Shown in pieces: positions 1 to 7,890 of a stretch of 40,210 nucleotides of DNA. The stretch comes from an uncultured Chthoniobacterales bacterium (GTDB taxonomy: Bacteria; Verrucomicrobiota; Verrucomicrobiia; Chthoniobacterales; UBA10450), in contig CADCTA010000059.1 in NCBI GenBank assembly GCA_902805675.1, positions 1 to 40,210 of the forward strand. Direction: 5' to 3'. Every line of letters starts with the position of its first letter. The first letter of the stretch is position 1. The notes under the pieces were generated by a model. It did no database searches and was not told the origin of the DNA. It saw only the letters and a list, made by a program, of their open reading frames with translations. A program made the position numbers and the translations under genes.

Positions 1-1
1 G

Positions 2-46
2 GATGAATCTGCCAGCACGGTGTACGTCGCGACGAAGGCTGGTTGA
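2..46 (+). CDS. possible 3' end of a gene cut by the window edge
   Basis: One plus-strand frame is open from the first bases and reads 14 residues ending in STVYVATKAG before a TGA. It may be the tail of a protein entering from the left. Fourteen codons are too few to name a family or even to be sure the frame is coding. Confidence 0.2.
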   Translation, partial: DESASTVYVATKAG

Positions 47-132
47 GAGCGCATCCGCCCGGAGCTGCTGCTCGCTCCTCGAGTCTCAGTGCAACGATCC
101 GATCTCACCGACAGATATTCCCGTCTTCACAT

Positions 133-304
133 GCGGTCATCCTGAGTCGCGCAGACGGCGAAGGACCTCACGCCCGCAGTGTGTGTTTTCGCAGCTAAGG
201 GGGATCGGCGACGCCGGTGGTCCTGTCCTCAGCGGGACGAGCGCAGTAGTGCTGGAGCCTGCGCGAGGTCCTTCGCCGTCTGCGCGGCTCAGGATGACCG
301 GCGC
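133..304. repeat. palindromic intergenic repeat, family A, copy 1
   Basis: The left arm begins GCGGTCATCCTGAGTCGCGC and continues through GACGGCGAAGGACCTCACGC. The right arm (about 260-304) is nearly its exact reverse complement, reading GAGGTCCTTCGCCGTCTGCG and then CGGCTCAGGATGACCG. The arms are about 40 bases and the spacer about 90. Two more copies lie at 5089-5250 and 7631-7761. Only the arms are conserved, which suggests selection or copying of the palindrome itself. Nothing recognisable lies in 305-394. Confidence 0.85.
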
Positions 305-394
305 ATAGAACCCAGGTATGAGGTCGGGCCGAGGCCGCGACGAGATGAACCACACGCCGGCGCCCGCTCCGGCGGAAACAGCCTTCCGCCGCGC

Positions 395-1501
395 CTAGCG
401 GATCGTAACCGCCACGCCGTTTTTCACCCTCATAGCGAGGCGGACGACGTCCCAGTTCGCAAGGCGCACGCAGCCGTGGCTCACCGAGCGACCGATCGAG
501 TCGGGATCATCCGTGCCGTGGAGACCGATGCCCTTCTTGTTTAGCGCGATCCACATCACGCCGACTGGATTATTCGGACCCGGAGCGAGCATGTGGAAAT
601 CGTCACTACGCTCGCCTTCTTTCAGCATCTTCTCGTCGTGGCGGAAGTTCGGCATCTTTGCGATGCCTTTCACCTTCCACTCGCCCACTGGCGACTCCGT
701 GCGGCCGGAGCCGATCGTCACCGGGTATGCGGCGACCAGCCGGTCGGCATCGTAGACGCCGAGCATGCTCGTCTTAGTGTCGACTTTCACCGCGATGGCC
801 GGCGCGCCGGCGGCGTCGGCTGACGCCTTGCTATCGGCTGCGGCGCTCTCTTTGGCGCCGCCGGTTTCAGGATCAGCGATGTCGTTCGCCACGGCTGGTG
901 CGATCTCGCTGCCGGGTTTCAAATCTTTCACCGTCGCGACATCGAAAGGCTCAACGTTCGGCACCTGCAGTTGATCACCGGCTTTGATCGCCTTTGTCTT
1001 GCCGGGATTGATCTTCTCGAGGAAATCCGGATCGCAGTGGAATTTCTCCGCCAGCGCTTCGGCCGCGTCGCGGTAGGGGAGCGCCTTTAGCTTCGCTTTC
1101 TCGGGCACCGACTCCGGGAGTTCACCGACAGTCTGCAGATCTGCTTCGGTGACTGTGTAGGCGACGAATACCGGATCGACGCTGGCAAGATCCAGGCCGG
1201 CTACGTCTGGCGCGTCGTTTGGTTTTGCGGGCGCTGGCCCTGCTGGTTCACCGCGCGACTCGCGATAAAGCGCGAGCGCCTTGCGGGTGAAATCGCCGTA
1301 GTAGCCGTCCAGCTTGCCGGGTCCGAAGTTTGCCCGGTCGAGGAAGATCTGCAGCCGCGTGGCAGCTTCGATGTCAGCCGGCGTGCGGCTATCCTTCGGC
1401 GCGGGCGTGCTTTTCGGCGCCGCGTGCAAGTCGATGATGACGCTACATGCGATGAGCAGAGCGAGAAGCGGGGTCTTGAGCGGGTAAGGCGTGAAAGTCA
1501 T
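395..1501 (-). CDS. L,D-transpeptidase (YkuD family) with peptidoglycan-binding and LysM-like regions
   Basis: A secreted cell-wall enzyme of about 368 residues. YkuD enzymes make 3-3 peptidoglycan crosslinks or attach proteins to the wall through a catalytic cysteine. The C-terminal domain (about 237-368) carries the signature SHGCVRL at about 341-347, with Cys344 as the expected nucleophile, and an upstream HGTDD at 328. Before it lie a peptidoglycan-binding-domain-1-like stretch (about 45-85) and a LysM-like segment (about 145-195, LPYRDAAEALAEKF to GDQLQVPNV). The start MTFTPYPLK at 1501 gives a signal peptide directly (LLALLIACSVIIDLHAA), so I prefer it to the Met eight codons upstream. 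A Pro/Ala/Ser-rich linker separates LysM and catalytic domains. The gene stands alone, 68 bases downstream of the metallopeptidase start codon's gene end. Fold assignment is secure; the exact reaction is inferred from the family. Confidence 0.93.
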   Translation of the reverse strand: MTFTPYPLKTPLLALLIACSVIIDLHAAPKSTPAPKDSRTPADIEAATRLQIFLDRANFGPGKLDGYYGDFTRKALALYRESRGEPAGPAPAKPNDAPDVAGLDLASVDPVFVAYTVTEADLQTVGELPESVPEKAKLKALPYRDAAEALAEKFHCDPDFLEKINPGKTKAIKAGDQLQVPNVEPFDVATVKDLKPGSEIAPAVANDIADPETGGAKESAAADSKASADAAGAPAIAVKVDTKTSMLGVYDADRLVAAYPVTIGSGRTESPVGEWKVKGIAKMPNFRHDEKMLKEGERSDDFHMLAPGPNNPVGVMWIALNKKGIGLHGTDDPDSIGRSVSHGCVRLANWDVVRLAMRVKNGVAVTIR

Positions 1502-1569
1502 CGTGATTCGTTCGTTTGGCGGCACTGGCTGGATGCGGTGGTAAATACCGGCGGGCGGTCGTGCTGCTG

Positions 1570-2421
1570 CTACAGCTCCCGCGCGGTGAAGGTGTCGCCC
1601 TGGCGGAGATCGCCAGTCTCATAGCCTTTGCGGAACCAGCGCACGCGCTGCTCCGAGCTGCCGTGCGTGAAGGAATCAGGCACGACGCGTCCTTGCGTCT
1701 GACGCTGAAGCTTGTCGTCTCCGATCGCGCTGGCGGCTCGGAGAGCTTCCTCGATATCGCCGGGCTCGACGACGCGCTTTGCGCGGTCCGCGTAATGCGC
1801 CCAGATGCCCGCGAAGAAATCGGCCTGTAATTCGAGCCGCACGGAAAGCTTGTTGTATTCCGCTTCGCTCACCCGCCCACGCGCGGCCTGCACCTGATCG
1901 GAAATGCCGAGCAGGTTTTGCACGTGATGTCCGACTTCGTGCGCGATCACGTAGGCCTGCGCAAAATCACCCGGCGCGCCGAAACGCTCCTGCAAAGTGC
2001 GGTAGAAGCTAAGATCGATGTATACGCGGCTATCCGCCGGACAGTAGAACGGTCCGCTCGCTGCGCCCGCGAATCCGCAGCCGGAGCGCGTTTGATCCGC
2101 GAAGAGCACGAGCTTCGGCTCCTCGTACTGCTTGCCCATTTTGCGAAACAGCTCGTTCCAGGCGTCCTCGGTATCGGCGAGTACGACACCGACAAATTGC
2201 GACAGCTCGTCGCGCGGCGCCTCGCCCTCGACGTTGCTCGGCGCGGATACCTGCGACTGCTGCTGCATCGTATCCATCAGCGCCGCGGGATCGCCACCGA
2301 GCAGCAGGTAGGCGACCACGAAGATCACGCTGCCAATCCCGCCGCCGACCGCGAGACCTTTGCCGCCGGAGCGGCGGACGTCTTCCACGTTGCTGCTTTG
2401 TCTTCTACCTTGCCAGAGCAT
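1570..2421 (-). CDS. ypfJ: neutral zinc metallopeptidase, YpfJ family
   Basis: A 283-residue membrane-anchored protein with one N-terminal transmembrane helix at about 24-41 and the zinc-protease motif HEVGHHVQ at 161-168. The family (YpfJ, 'KPN_02809-type neutral zinc metallopeptidase') typically shows the RSGGKG segment before the helix, here at 17-22, and the CGFAGAASGPFYCPAD segment with two cysteines at about 115-127; both are present. The likely third ligand region is LELQADFFAGIWAHY (about 186-200), where a Glu follows the HExxH helix. Length is normal. The ATG at 2421 starts directly with MLWQGRRQSSNVEDVR, the usual family opening. Its physiological substrate is unknown in any organism I can name. 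Confidence 0.93.
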   Translation of the reverse strand: MLWQGRRQSSNVEDVRRSGGKGLAVGGGIGSVIFVVAYLLLGGDPAALMDTMQQQSQVSAPSNVEGEAPRDELSQFVGVVLADTEDAWNELFRKMGKQYEEPKLVLFADQTRSGCGFAGAASGPFYCPADSRVYIDLSFYRTLQERFGAPGDFAQAYVIAHEVGHHVQNLLGISDQVQAARGRVSEAEYNKLSVRLELQADFFAGIWAHYADRAKRVVEPGDIEEALRAASAIGDDKLQRQTQGRVVPDSFTHGSSEQRVRWFRKGYETGDLRQGDTFTAREL

Positions 2422-2558
2422 CTGTGGTTAAGCCGCTCACCCGCGGCACAGACGATTCGGAGTTCGCGGCCCGGGTGATCGCCTTTCCGCCGCGCTCATC
2501 TTGCGCGCACTCTGAGCCGCGTGTCTGCTACTCCCGCACTGCGCTTTGATCGTCCTGT

Positions 2559-2660
2559 TGTCATGTCGAGCGAAGTCGAGACATCGCTTGCATCTCCGGA
2601 GCGTGCGACGCGGAGCGAAGACGAAAGTAAGCGATTCCTCCACTTCGGTCGGAATGACAG
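2559..2660. repeat. intergenic repeat, family B, copy 1
   Basis: This begins TGTCATGTCGAGCGAAGTCG followed by AGACATCGCTT, and ends GCGATTCCTCCACTTCGGTC followed by GGAATGACAG. The ends are imperfect inverted repeats (TGTCATGTCGAGCGAAGTCGAG against CTTCGGTCGGAATGACA). A second copy is at 9958-10057, with conserved ends and an unrelated middle. It occupies the 297-base gap between the metallopeptidase and methyltransferase genes, where I see nothing else. Confidence 0.8.
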
Positions 2661-2718
2661 AAGGATAGGTCAGGCCGCGCGACGGATCCGCGTCGATCCG
2701 AGCTCTCGTTCGGGCGTG

Positions 2719-3669
2719 TTACGTCCGCGGATCGAGCACCTTCTCTGTGCCAGCTTCGCGCTCCGCTTTCCAACTCCCGCCGCCGCCGGTGCTCGTCGCT
2801 TTGATGCTGTTGCCTTCCACCGTGCCGGTAAACGACGTCGCCTGCCCGCCAGCCGCAGCGTTCATCATGAGCGTGAATTCATTTCCCTGCAGCTTGCCTT
2901 CACCGAGCACAGCCTCGCCATCCGGCGCGCGCACGGCGATTTTTTGGAAGGTCTGCTCGACCACCACAATCTCGGGCAAGCCCTTGAGCTTGCGATCGCC
3001 GCTCACTTTCCAGCGGCCGCTCATGTTCGCGGGCACGACCCAGAAGTAGGCGTTGTACTCCGAGCCCTTGATCTTCACCGTGCGTTCGTCGTCGGGGTCC
3101 CAGTCGCCCATGCTGAAGGCGTGGGAGACGATGCGCGTGCCGGGTTTTACCTGCTCGAAGATCTGGGGCCGCAGTCGCTTGTTCAGCTCGTGCAGCAGAT
3201 AAAGTGTGATCACGTCGGCGTCTTTAAAGTTGCTCGTGAACAGGTCTGCCTGCCGGAACTCCACCTTGTCCTCCACGCCGGCCGCTGCCGCGTTGTTCTT
3301 CGCTTCCGCGATGCGCTCTGGATCGATATCGATGCCAATCCCGCGCGCACCGTGGTTCTTCGCCGCGGTGATCACGAGCCGGCCGTCACCTGAGCCGAGG
3401 TCGTAAAGCAGCTCGCCTTTTTTCACCTCGGCCATTTGCAGCATCACATCGACCAGCTGCTGGGGCGTGGGCACGTAGTGAATGTCGGGTTTTACTTTGC
3501 CGGCCGTCAGCTCGCTTTCGCCCGCCTGGGCGAGCCGCAGATTTTCAGTGAACGAGGTGTCGAGACTGAGCTGAACCGGCGGGGTATTCTCCGCCGCAGC
3601 AACTGGTGGCTGAGCTGCGGCCGAGGCGGCGAGGCCCGCGCAGAGGAGTAGAACAGGGAGCGATTTCAT
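2719..3669 (-). CDS. class I SAM-dependent methyltransferase with signal peptide
   Basis: A 316-residue protein starting MKSLPVLLLCAGLAASAAAQ, a convincing cleavable signal peptide; the 37 codons in front of this ATG are open but contain no family sequence, so 3669 is my start. The methyltransferase core begins with YVPTPQQLVDVMLQMA, then motif I YDLGSGDGRLVITAA (about 91-105), the acidic end of strand 2 GIGIDIDPERI (about 112-122) and FRQADLF. This pattern matches the Methyltransf_31/DOT1-like group of class I enzymes. The last 95 residues (from about NMSGRWKVSGDRKLKG) form a second, beta-rich domain ending in a Gly/Ser-rich stretch. The substrate is not evident. A SAM enzyme with an export signal is odd because SAM is normally cytoplasmic. 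Confidence 0.85.
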   Translation of the reverse strand: MKSLPVLLLCAGLAASAAAQPPVAAAENTPPVQLSLDTSFTENLRLAQAGESELTAGKVKPDIHYVPTPQQLVDVMLQMAEVKKGELLYDLGSGDGRLVITAAKNHGARGIGIDIDPERIAEAKNNAAAAGVEDKVEFRQADLFTSNFKDADVITLYLLHELNKRLRPQIFEQVKPGTRIVSHAFSMGDWDPDDERTVKIKGSEYNAYFWVVPANMSGRWKVSGDRKLKGLPEIVVVEQTFQKIAVRAPDGEAVLGEGKLQGNEFTLMMNAAAGGQATSFTGTVEGNSIKATSTGGGGSWKAEREAGTEKVLDPRT

Positions 3670-3819
3670 GTGGTGGTTCAGCTTTATCAGTGGCGCCAGC
3701 TTCCCGGCGAGCGGCTTCTGCGGTTCCTCATGCAGATGGACAAGATGGACGTCGCAGCGTTGCAGAAGGCTGACGACCAAGGCTGAACTGGTGCGCGCGC
3801 CGCTTGCGCGGACAGGCGG

Positions 3820-4932
3820 CTATTTGCAGGCGAGCAGCTTCACCACGATCTCGGTTAACACGAGTTCGTGATCCAGCTGGCTGCTGACGAGCTGCAGGTT
3901 CGCCTCCAGGCATGCCTCCAATCCCGCAATCAACTGCGACGTGTTAAAGCGGTGCGCGGACATCGCAGCGATGCCAAGCGCGTACGCGTTCAGCGAGCCG
4001 TCCTTCTTGCGCGGCAGATGCTCGGTCGCACTCGCCGGCAGCCGATTGATCGCGGAGATAAAGGAGAACGGCGCCGCCGGCCGCGAAAGCCGATGGCGCT
4101 CCATCAGGTCTTTTGCGAGGAGCAGATTGCGCACGGTCGGCAGGATCGCAACGAGCAGGATCCCGATCGCAGTCTCGCCCTGATCGAGCAGGCTGCGAAC
4201 GAGAGCGAGCGCGCGATCGAGATCGCAGGCGGCCAGCGCATTGCCGAGCTCGAAGATCACACCGGCGCGCGAGAGCGGCACGAGTGTGCGCACTTCTTCT
4301 GCGCTGACGCGCCGATCCGCAGCCACGTAGAGGTCGATCTTCTCCAGCTCGTTCTCGATCTGCCGCGTATCGCCTCCGGTCAGCAGCACGAAGAGATCGA
4401 GGGCGTCTTCATCGAACAAAAGGCCGCGGCCTTTGGCGCGCCGTCGCACGATCTCCGTCGCTTCCTCTTCCCAGCCGCTGCGGCTGGCATCGAGCTTGTC
4501 GATCACCTGGAGCTCGGCGCGTTTCGATAGCGCCTTGTAGAACGAGCGGCGCTTGTCGACTTCCGCGGCGCTGAGGAGAAACGTCACGTCGCGTGGCAGG
4601 CCTGCGTCGAGCACGTCGCTTAATTCCTCCAGCGCGCCCTGCACTGTTGCCGAGCGCCCGATGACCGAATCGCCGAGGCAGTTCGCGTTCTTCAGCCACA
4701 CGAGCTTGCCGCCGAAAAACGGCAGCGTTTGCAGCGCCTCGATCGCGGAGCGCACGCGGGAAGCGGATTGCTCGGCGTTGTCGCCCGCGCCGTCGATCAC
4801 CTCAATGCCGAAATCCCCGGCATCCGGCGGGGCGAGTTGCGCAGCGAGCTGACTGGCGGTGCGTTTCACCTCGCTTTCGTCTGAGCCGACGACCGCGTGA
4901 ATGTTCGCCTGCGAGACGGCTGCCTTCTTCAT
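3820..4932 (-). CDS. holA: DNA polymerase III delta subunit
   Basis: A 370-residue protein with the HolA pattern: an N-terminal degenerate AAA+ domain (VVGSDESEVKRTASQLA; FFGGKLVWLKNANCLGD; VTFLLSAAEVDKRRSFYK), a middle domain with ALDLFVLLTGGDTRQIENELEKIDLY (about 185-210), and a helical C-terminal domain starting near FELGNALAACDLDRALALVRSLL. Delta opens the beta sliding clamp during loading by the clamp-loader complex in the cytoplasm. GGDTRQIENELEKI is the most diagnostic segment. Length is slightly above the usual 340. ATG at 4932, MKKAAVSQANIHAVVG. There is no operon partner: 344 bases separate it from uvrB. Confidence 0.93.
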   Translation of the reverse strand: MKKAAVSQANIHAVVGSDESEVKRTASQLAAQLAPPDAGDFGIEVIDGAGDNAEQSASRVRSAIEALQTLPFFGGKLVWLKNANCLGDSVIGRSATVQGALEELSDVLDAGLPRDVTFLLSAAEVDKRRSFYKALSKRAELQVIDKLDASRSGWEEEATEIVRRRAKGRGLLFDEDALDLFVLLTGGDTRQIENELEKIDLYVAADRRVSAEEVRTLVPLSRAGVIFELGNALAACDLDRALALVRSLLDQGETAIGILLVAILPTVRNLLLAKDLMERHRLSRPAAPFSFISAINRLPASATEHLPRKKDGSLNAYALGIAAMSAHRFNTSQLIAGLEACLEANLQLVSSQLDHELVLTEIVVKLLACK

Positions 4933-5276
4933 CGCGTGAACCGCGCAAATATTTGCTCGAATGCAGCCATGTCGGTGGACCCATTTCCGTAAAGCGCGCG
5001 GAGGGTAGCTGCAAGTGGCGCATGCGAGCGCACAGCACCGCCGCTAACAGAGCCGTCGCGTCGCAACACTGAAGCGTCGCGAAAACCCGCGGTCATCCTG
5101 AGCCGCGCAGACGGCGAAGGACCTCACGCTCGGAGCGATGGTGATGCGAATCGCAGCGCGTGGGGCGCAGCGCGCACTCCACAATTGCTCATCGTCCTGC
5201 GCATGGGCGTGAGGTCCTTCGTCGTCTGCGCGACTCAGGATGACCGCGCGTGGGGGAATAGCGAGACGCGCGGTGT
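4933..5276. other. intergenic region between uvrB and holA
   Basis: 344 bases without a gene. The central half is the family A palindromic repeat (5089-5250). Positions 4933-5088 should hold the holA promoter, but I see no convincing -35/-10 pair. No RNA gene was recognised. Confidence 0.6.
5089..5250. repeat. palindromic intergenic repeat, family A, copy 2
   Basis: The left arm GCGGTCATCCTGAGCCGCGC continues GACGGCGAAGGACCTCACGC. The right arm, from about 5208, reads GCGTGAGGTCCTTCGTCGTC and then TGCGCGACTCAGGATGACCG. The arms are about 40 bases with one or two mismatches around a spacer of about 80 bases that is unrelated to copy 1. Confidence 0.85.
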
Positions 5277-7499
5277 CTAAACGCGCGAGCCGCGTCGGCG
5301 CGGTGTGCCGCCGTTGCCGCTGCGCGAATACTTCACCGGCTTCCGCTTTGGCTCGATCTTCGAGATGCCGGTTCCGTTCTTCACTTCCATGATCTGGTCG
5401 CGCAGAAGCGCAGCGCGTTCGAATTCCAGATTCGCGGATGCGGTTTGCATCTCGTCTTCCAACTCGCGCAGCAGCTCCGTGAGGTTGAAGTCGCCGCCGG
5501 CTTCGTTCACCACCGATGCCGCGATCTCGCGCCCCCGCAGGATGGTGTGCAAACTTTCCTGGATGGCACGCGTCACCGTCTTCGGTGTGATGCCGTGTTT
5601 CTCGTTGTACTCCAGCTGCTTGGTACGTCGATAATCGGAGATCGAGATCAGGGCCTGCATGCTTTGTGTCACGGTATCGGCAAAGAGCACGACCTCGCCG
5701 TTGATGTGACGCGCCGCGCGCCCCGCCGTCTGGATCAGCGAAGTCTGGCTGCGGAGGAAGCCTTCCTTGTCCGCATCGAGGATGCAGACCAACGACACTT
5801 CCGGAAGATCGAGGCCTTCGCGGAGCAGGTTGATTCCGACGAGGATGTCGAAGTCGGCCGCGCGCAGAGCGCGGAGGATTTCGACGCGCTCGATCGTGTC
5901 GATGTCACTGTGCAGGTAGCGGACTTTCAGCCCCACATCACGAAGGTAATCCGAAAGATCTTCGGCCGTGCGCTTCGTTAGCGTCGTGACGAGAACGCGC
6001 TCGTTCAATTCCACACGCCCGCGGCAAAGCTCGATCGTGTCGTCGATCTGCGACTTGAGCGGCTTGAGCGTGATCCTCGGATCGAGCAGCCCGGTCGGGC
6101 GAATGATCTGCTCGACGACGAGCGGCTTGCCCGGCGTATGCACGTCGAACTTCTCCGGCGATTCATCCGTCCGGCTGACGAAGTGCAAGCTCGTCGATCC
6201 GTTTCCGCCACCGCCCGGAAGGATAAACGGCACCTGCTCGTCCTGGCCGATGCGGTCCCGCTTGTGCGGCACGTAGCCGGTATTCCCGACCACGCTATTC
6301 TGGATCTCGAACTCGGCGGGCGTCGCGCTGACGTAGGCGATCTGGTTCGTGATGCCCATGAACTCCTTGAAGTTCAGCGGCCGGTTATCGAGCGCGCTCG
6401 GCAGGCGGAAGCCGTATTCGACCAGCACTGTCTTGCGCGACTTGTCGCCCTCGTACATGCCGCCGATCTGTGGAATGGTGGCGTGCGACTCATCGATCAC
6501 GAGCAGGTAATCCTTCGGGAAAAAGTCGAGCAACGTAAACGGCTTCGAGCCGGGCATTCGGCCGGAGAGATGGCGCGAGTAATTCTCGATGCCGTTGCAG
6601 AAGCCCATCTCCTGCAGCATCTCGAGATCGTATTCCGTGCGCATCTTCAGGCGTTGCGCCTCGAGCAGCCGATGCTGCGATTCGAGCTCGACGATGCGGT
6701 GATCCAGCTCGTTGCGAATGGACGAGAGCGCACGGTTCAACTTGTCCGCCGGTGTCACGAACTGCTTCGCCGGATAGAACGTGATCACGCTGAGCGATTC
6801 CTGCGCGTGACCGGTGAGGGGATCGAACCGCGTGATCGCATCGATCTCGTCGCCGAAGAACTCGAGCCGGATCGCCTCCTCGTCGGCCGTCGCGGGATAC
6901 ACTTCCACCACGTCGCCGCGCACGCGGAACTTTCCGCGCCCGAAGTCGATGTCGTTGCGGTTATACAGCATGTCGATCAGGCGGCTGAGCACTGCTTCGC
7001 GCGTGATCTGCTGGCCCTTCTTCACCGTCAGCAGCATGCGCAGATAATCTTCCGGCGAGGTCACGCCGTAGATACAGGAGACGCTTGCGACCACGATGGT
7101 GTCGCGCCGCGAGAGCAGCGCACTTGTCGCGCTCAAGCGAAGCCGCTCGATCTCCTCGTTGATGGACGAATCCTTCTCGATGTAGGTGTCGGAGCGCGGG
7201 ATGTACGCCTCCGGCTGGTAGTAATCGAAGTAGCTGACGAAATACTCGACCGCGTTGCGCGGGAAGAACTGCTTGAACTCGGAGTAGAGCTGCGCGGCGA
7301 GCGTCTTGTTGTGCGAGATGATGAGGGCGGGGCGGTCGAGCTCCTTGATCACGTTCGCCATCGTGAACGTCTTGCCCGAGCCGGTGACGCCGAGCAGCGT
7401 CTGGTGCTTGTTGCCGCTCTCGATCGACTTCAGCAGCTTGGCGATCGCCTGGCCCTGGTCGCCGCGCGGTTTGTAGTTCGACTCGAGCTCGAAGGGCAT
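5277..7499 (-). CDS. uvrB: excinuclease ABC subunit B
   Basis: UvrB is the damage-verifying helicase-like subunit of nucleotide excision repair, handed DNA by UvrA and recruiting UvrC. The 740-residue frame opens [19 protein letters not shown] (46 upstream open codons carry no family sequence). Seen: Walker A GVTGSGKT (37-44), the beta-hairpin segment [20 protein letters not shown] (about 89-108), DEXH-box DESH (336-339), motif V/VI segments [15 protein letters not shown] and [13 protein letters not shown], and a C-terminal UVR motif ([20 protein letters not shown]). An extra block of about 55 residues, rich in Gly and charged residues, sits at about 401-456 between [12 protein letters not shown] and [14 protein letters not shown], where E. 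coli UvrB has only a few. A basic tail ([20 protein letters not shown]) follows the UVR motif. Confidence 0.97.
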   Translation of the reverse strand: MPFELESNYKPRGDQGQAIAKLLKSIESGNKHQTLLGVTGSGKTFTMANVIKELDRPALIISHNKTLAAQLYSEFKQFFPRNAVEYFVSYFDYYQPEAYIPRSDTYIEKDSSINEEIERLRLSATSALLSRRDTIVVASVSCIYGVTSPEDYLRMLLTVKKGQQITREAVLSRLIDMLYNRNDIDFGRGKFRVRGDVVEVYPATADEEAIRLEFFGDEIDAITRFDPLTGHAQESLSVITFYPAKQFVTPADKLNRALSSIRNELDHRIVELESQHRLLEAQRLKMRTEYDLEMLQEMGFCNGIENYSRHLSGRMPGSKPFTLLDFFPKDYLLVIDESHATIPQIGGMYEGDKSRKTVLVEYGFRLPSALDNRPLNFKEFMGITNQIAYVSATPAEFEIQNSVVGNTGYVPHKRDRIGQDEQVPFILPGGGGNGSTSLHFVSRTDESPEKFDVHTPGKPLVVEQIIRPTGLLDPRITLKPLKSQIDDTIELCRGRVELNERVLVTTLTKRTAEDLSDYLRDVGLKVRYLHSDIDTIERVEILRALRAADFDILVGINLLREGLDLPEVSLVCILDADKEGFLRSQTSLIQTAGRAARHINGEVVLFADTVTQSMQALISISDYRRTKQLEYNEKHGITPKTVTRAIQESLHTILRGREIAASVVNEAGGDFNLTELLRELEDEMQTASANLEFERAALLRDQIMEVKNGTGISKIEPKRKPVKYSRSGNGGTPRRRGSRV

Positions 7500-7890
7500 G
7501 GTCGAATATGCCGCAGGCGGAGAGGCTGCACAATCCGTCCGGATGCTTCGCGAAACGCTGCGAGTGGCCGGACGAAATCTCGGATCTCGATTAGCGGGAG
7601 AGACGCTGACAGATCCTAGGTGCGGCAAGCTGGTCATCCTGAGGCAGGCGAAGCGTGCCGAAGGACCTCACGCAGGGCCCTTTGTTTATGTGCACCGATT
7701 CGCATGTGCCAAGGGGCCTGCGTGAGGTCCCTCGCCGTCTTCGCGGCTCGGGATGACCGCGTGGGGTGACGAGCATGATCAATCGCGCTCGCGCGAGTAT
7801 TTGACCGCGGCGAGCAAGCCGCCGTCACCGCAGCAGGTTTTAACTCGCCATCACACGCCACCGCGGTAGACACTCGCAACAGGAACGCTC
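7500..7890. other. divergent intergenic region, uvrB / TolB-TPR gene
   Basis: 391 bases between two divergent genes. The middle is a family A repeat (7631-7761). The remaining 7762-7890 contains a GC-rich small hairpin (GCGGCGAGCAAGCCGC, near 7807) and an AGGAA at about 7881-7885, a plausible ribosome binding site for the GTG at 7891. I see no SOS-box-like dyad in front of uvrB. Confidence 0.5.
7631..7761. repeat. palindromic intergenic repeat, family A, copy 3 (diverged)
   Basis: The left arm TGGTCATCCTGAGGCAGGCG diverges in its middle and then rejoins the family at GCCGAAGGACCTCACGC. The right arm reads GCGTGAGGTCCCTCGCCGTC, then TTCGCGGCTCGGGATGACCG. The spacer is shorter than in the other two copies. 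Confidence 0.75.

Noticed and set aside
133-304. insertion sequence with terminal inverted repeats
   Set aside because: The element is under 200 bases with no transposase frame between the arms, so it is called a palindromic repeat, not an IS.
3670-3780. longer N-terminus for the methyltransferase (start at 3780)
   Set aside because: The extra 37 codons would bury the signal peptide inside the protein and show no family resemblance.
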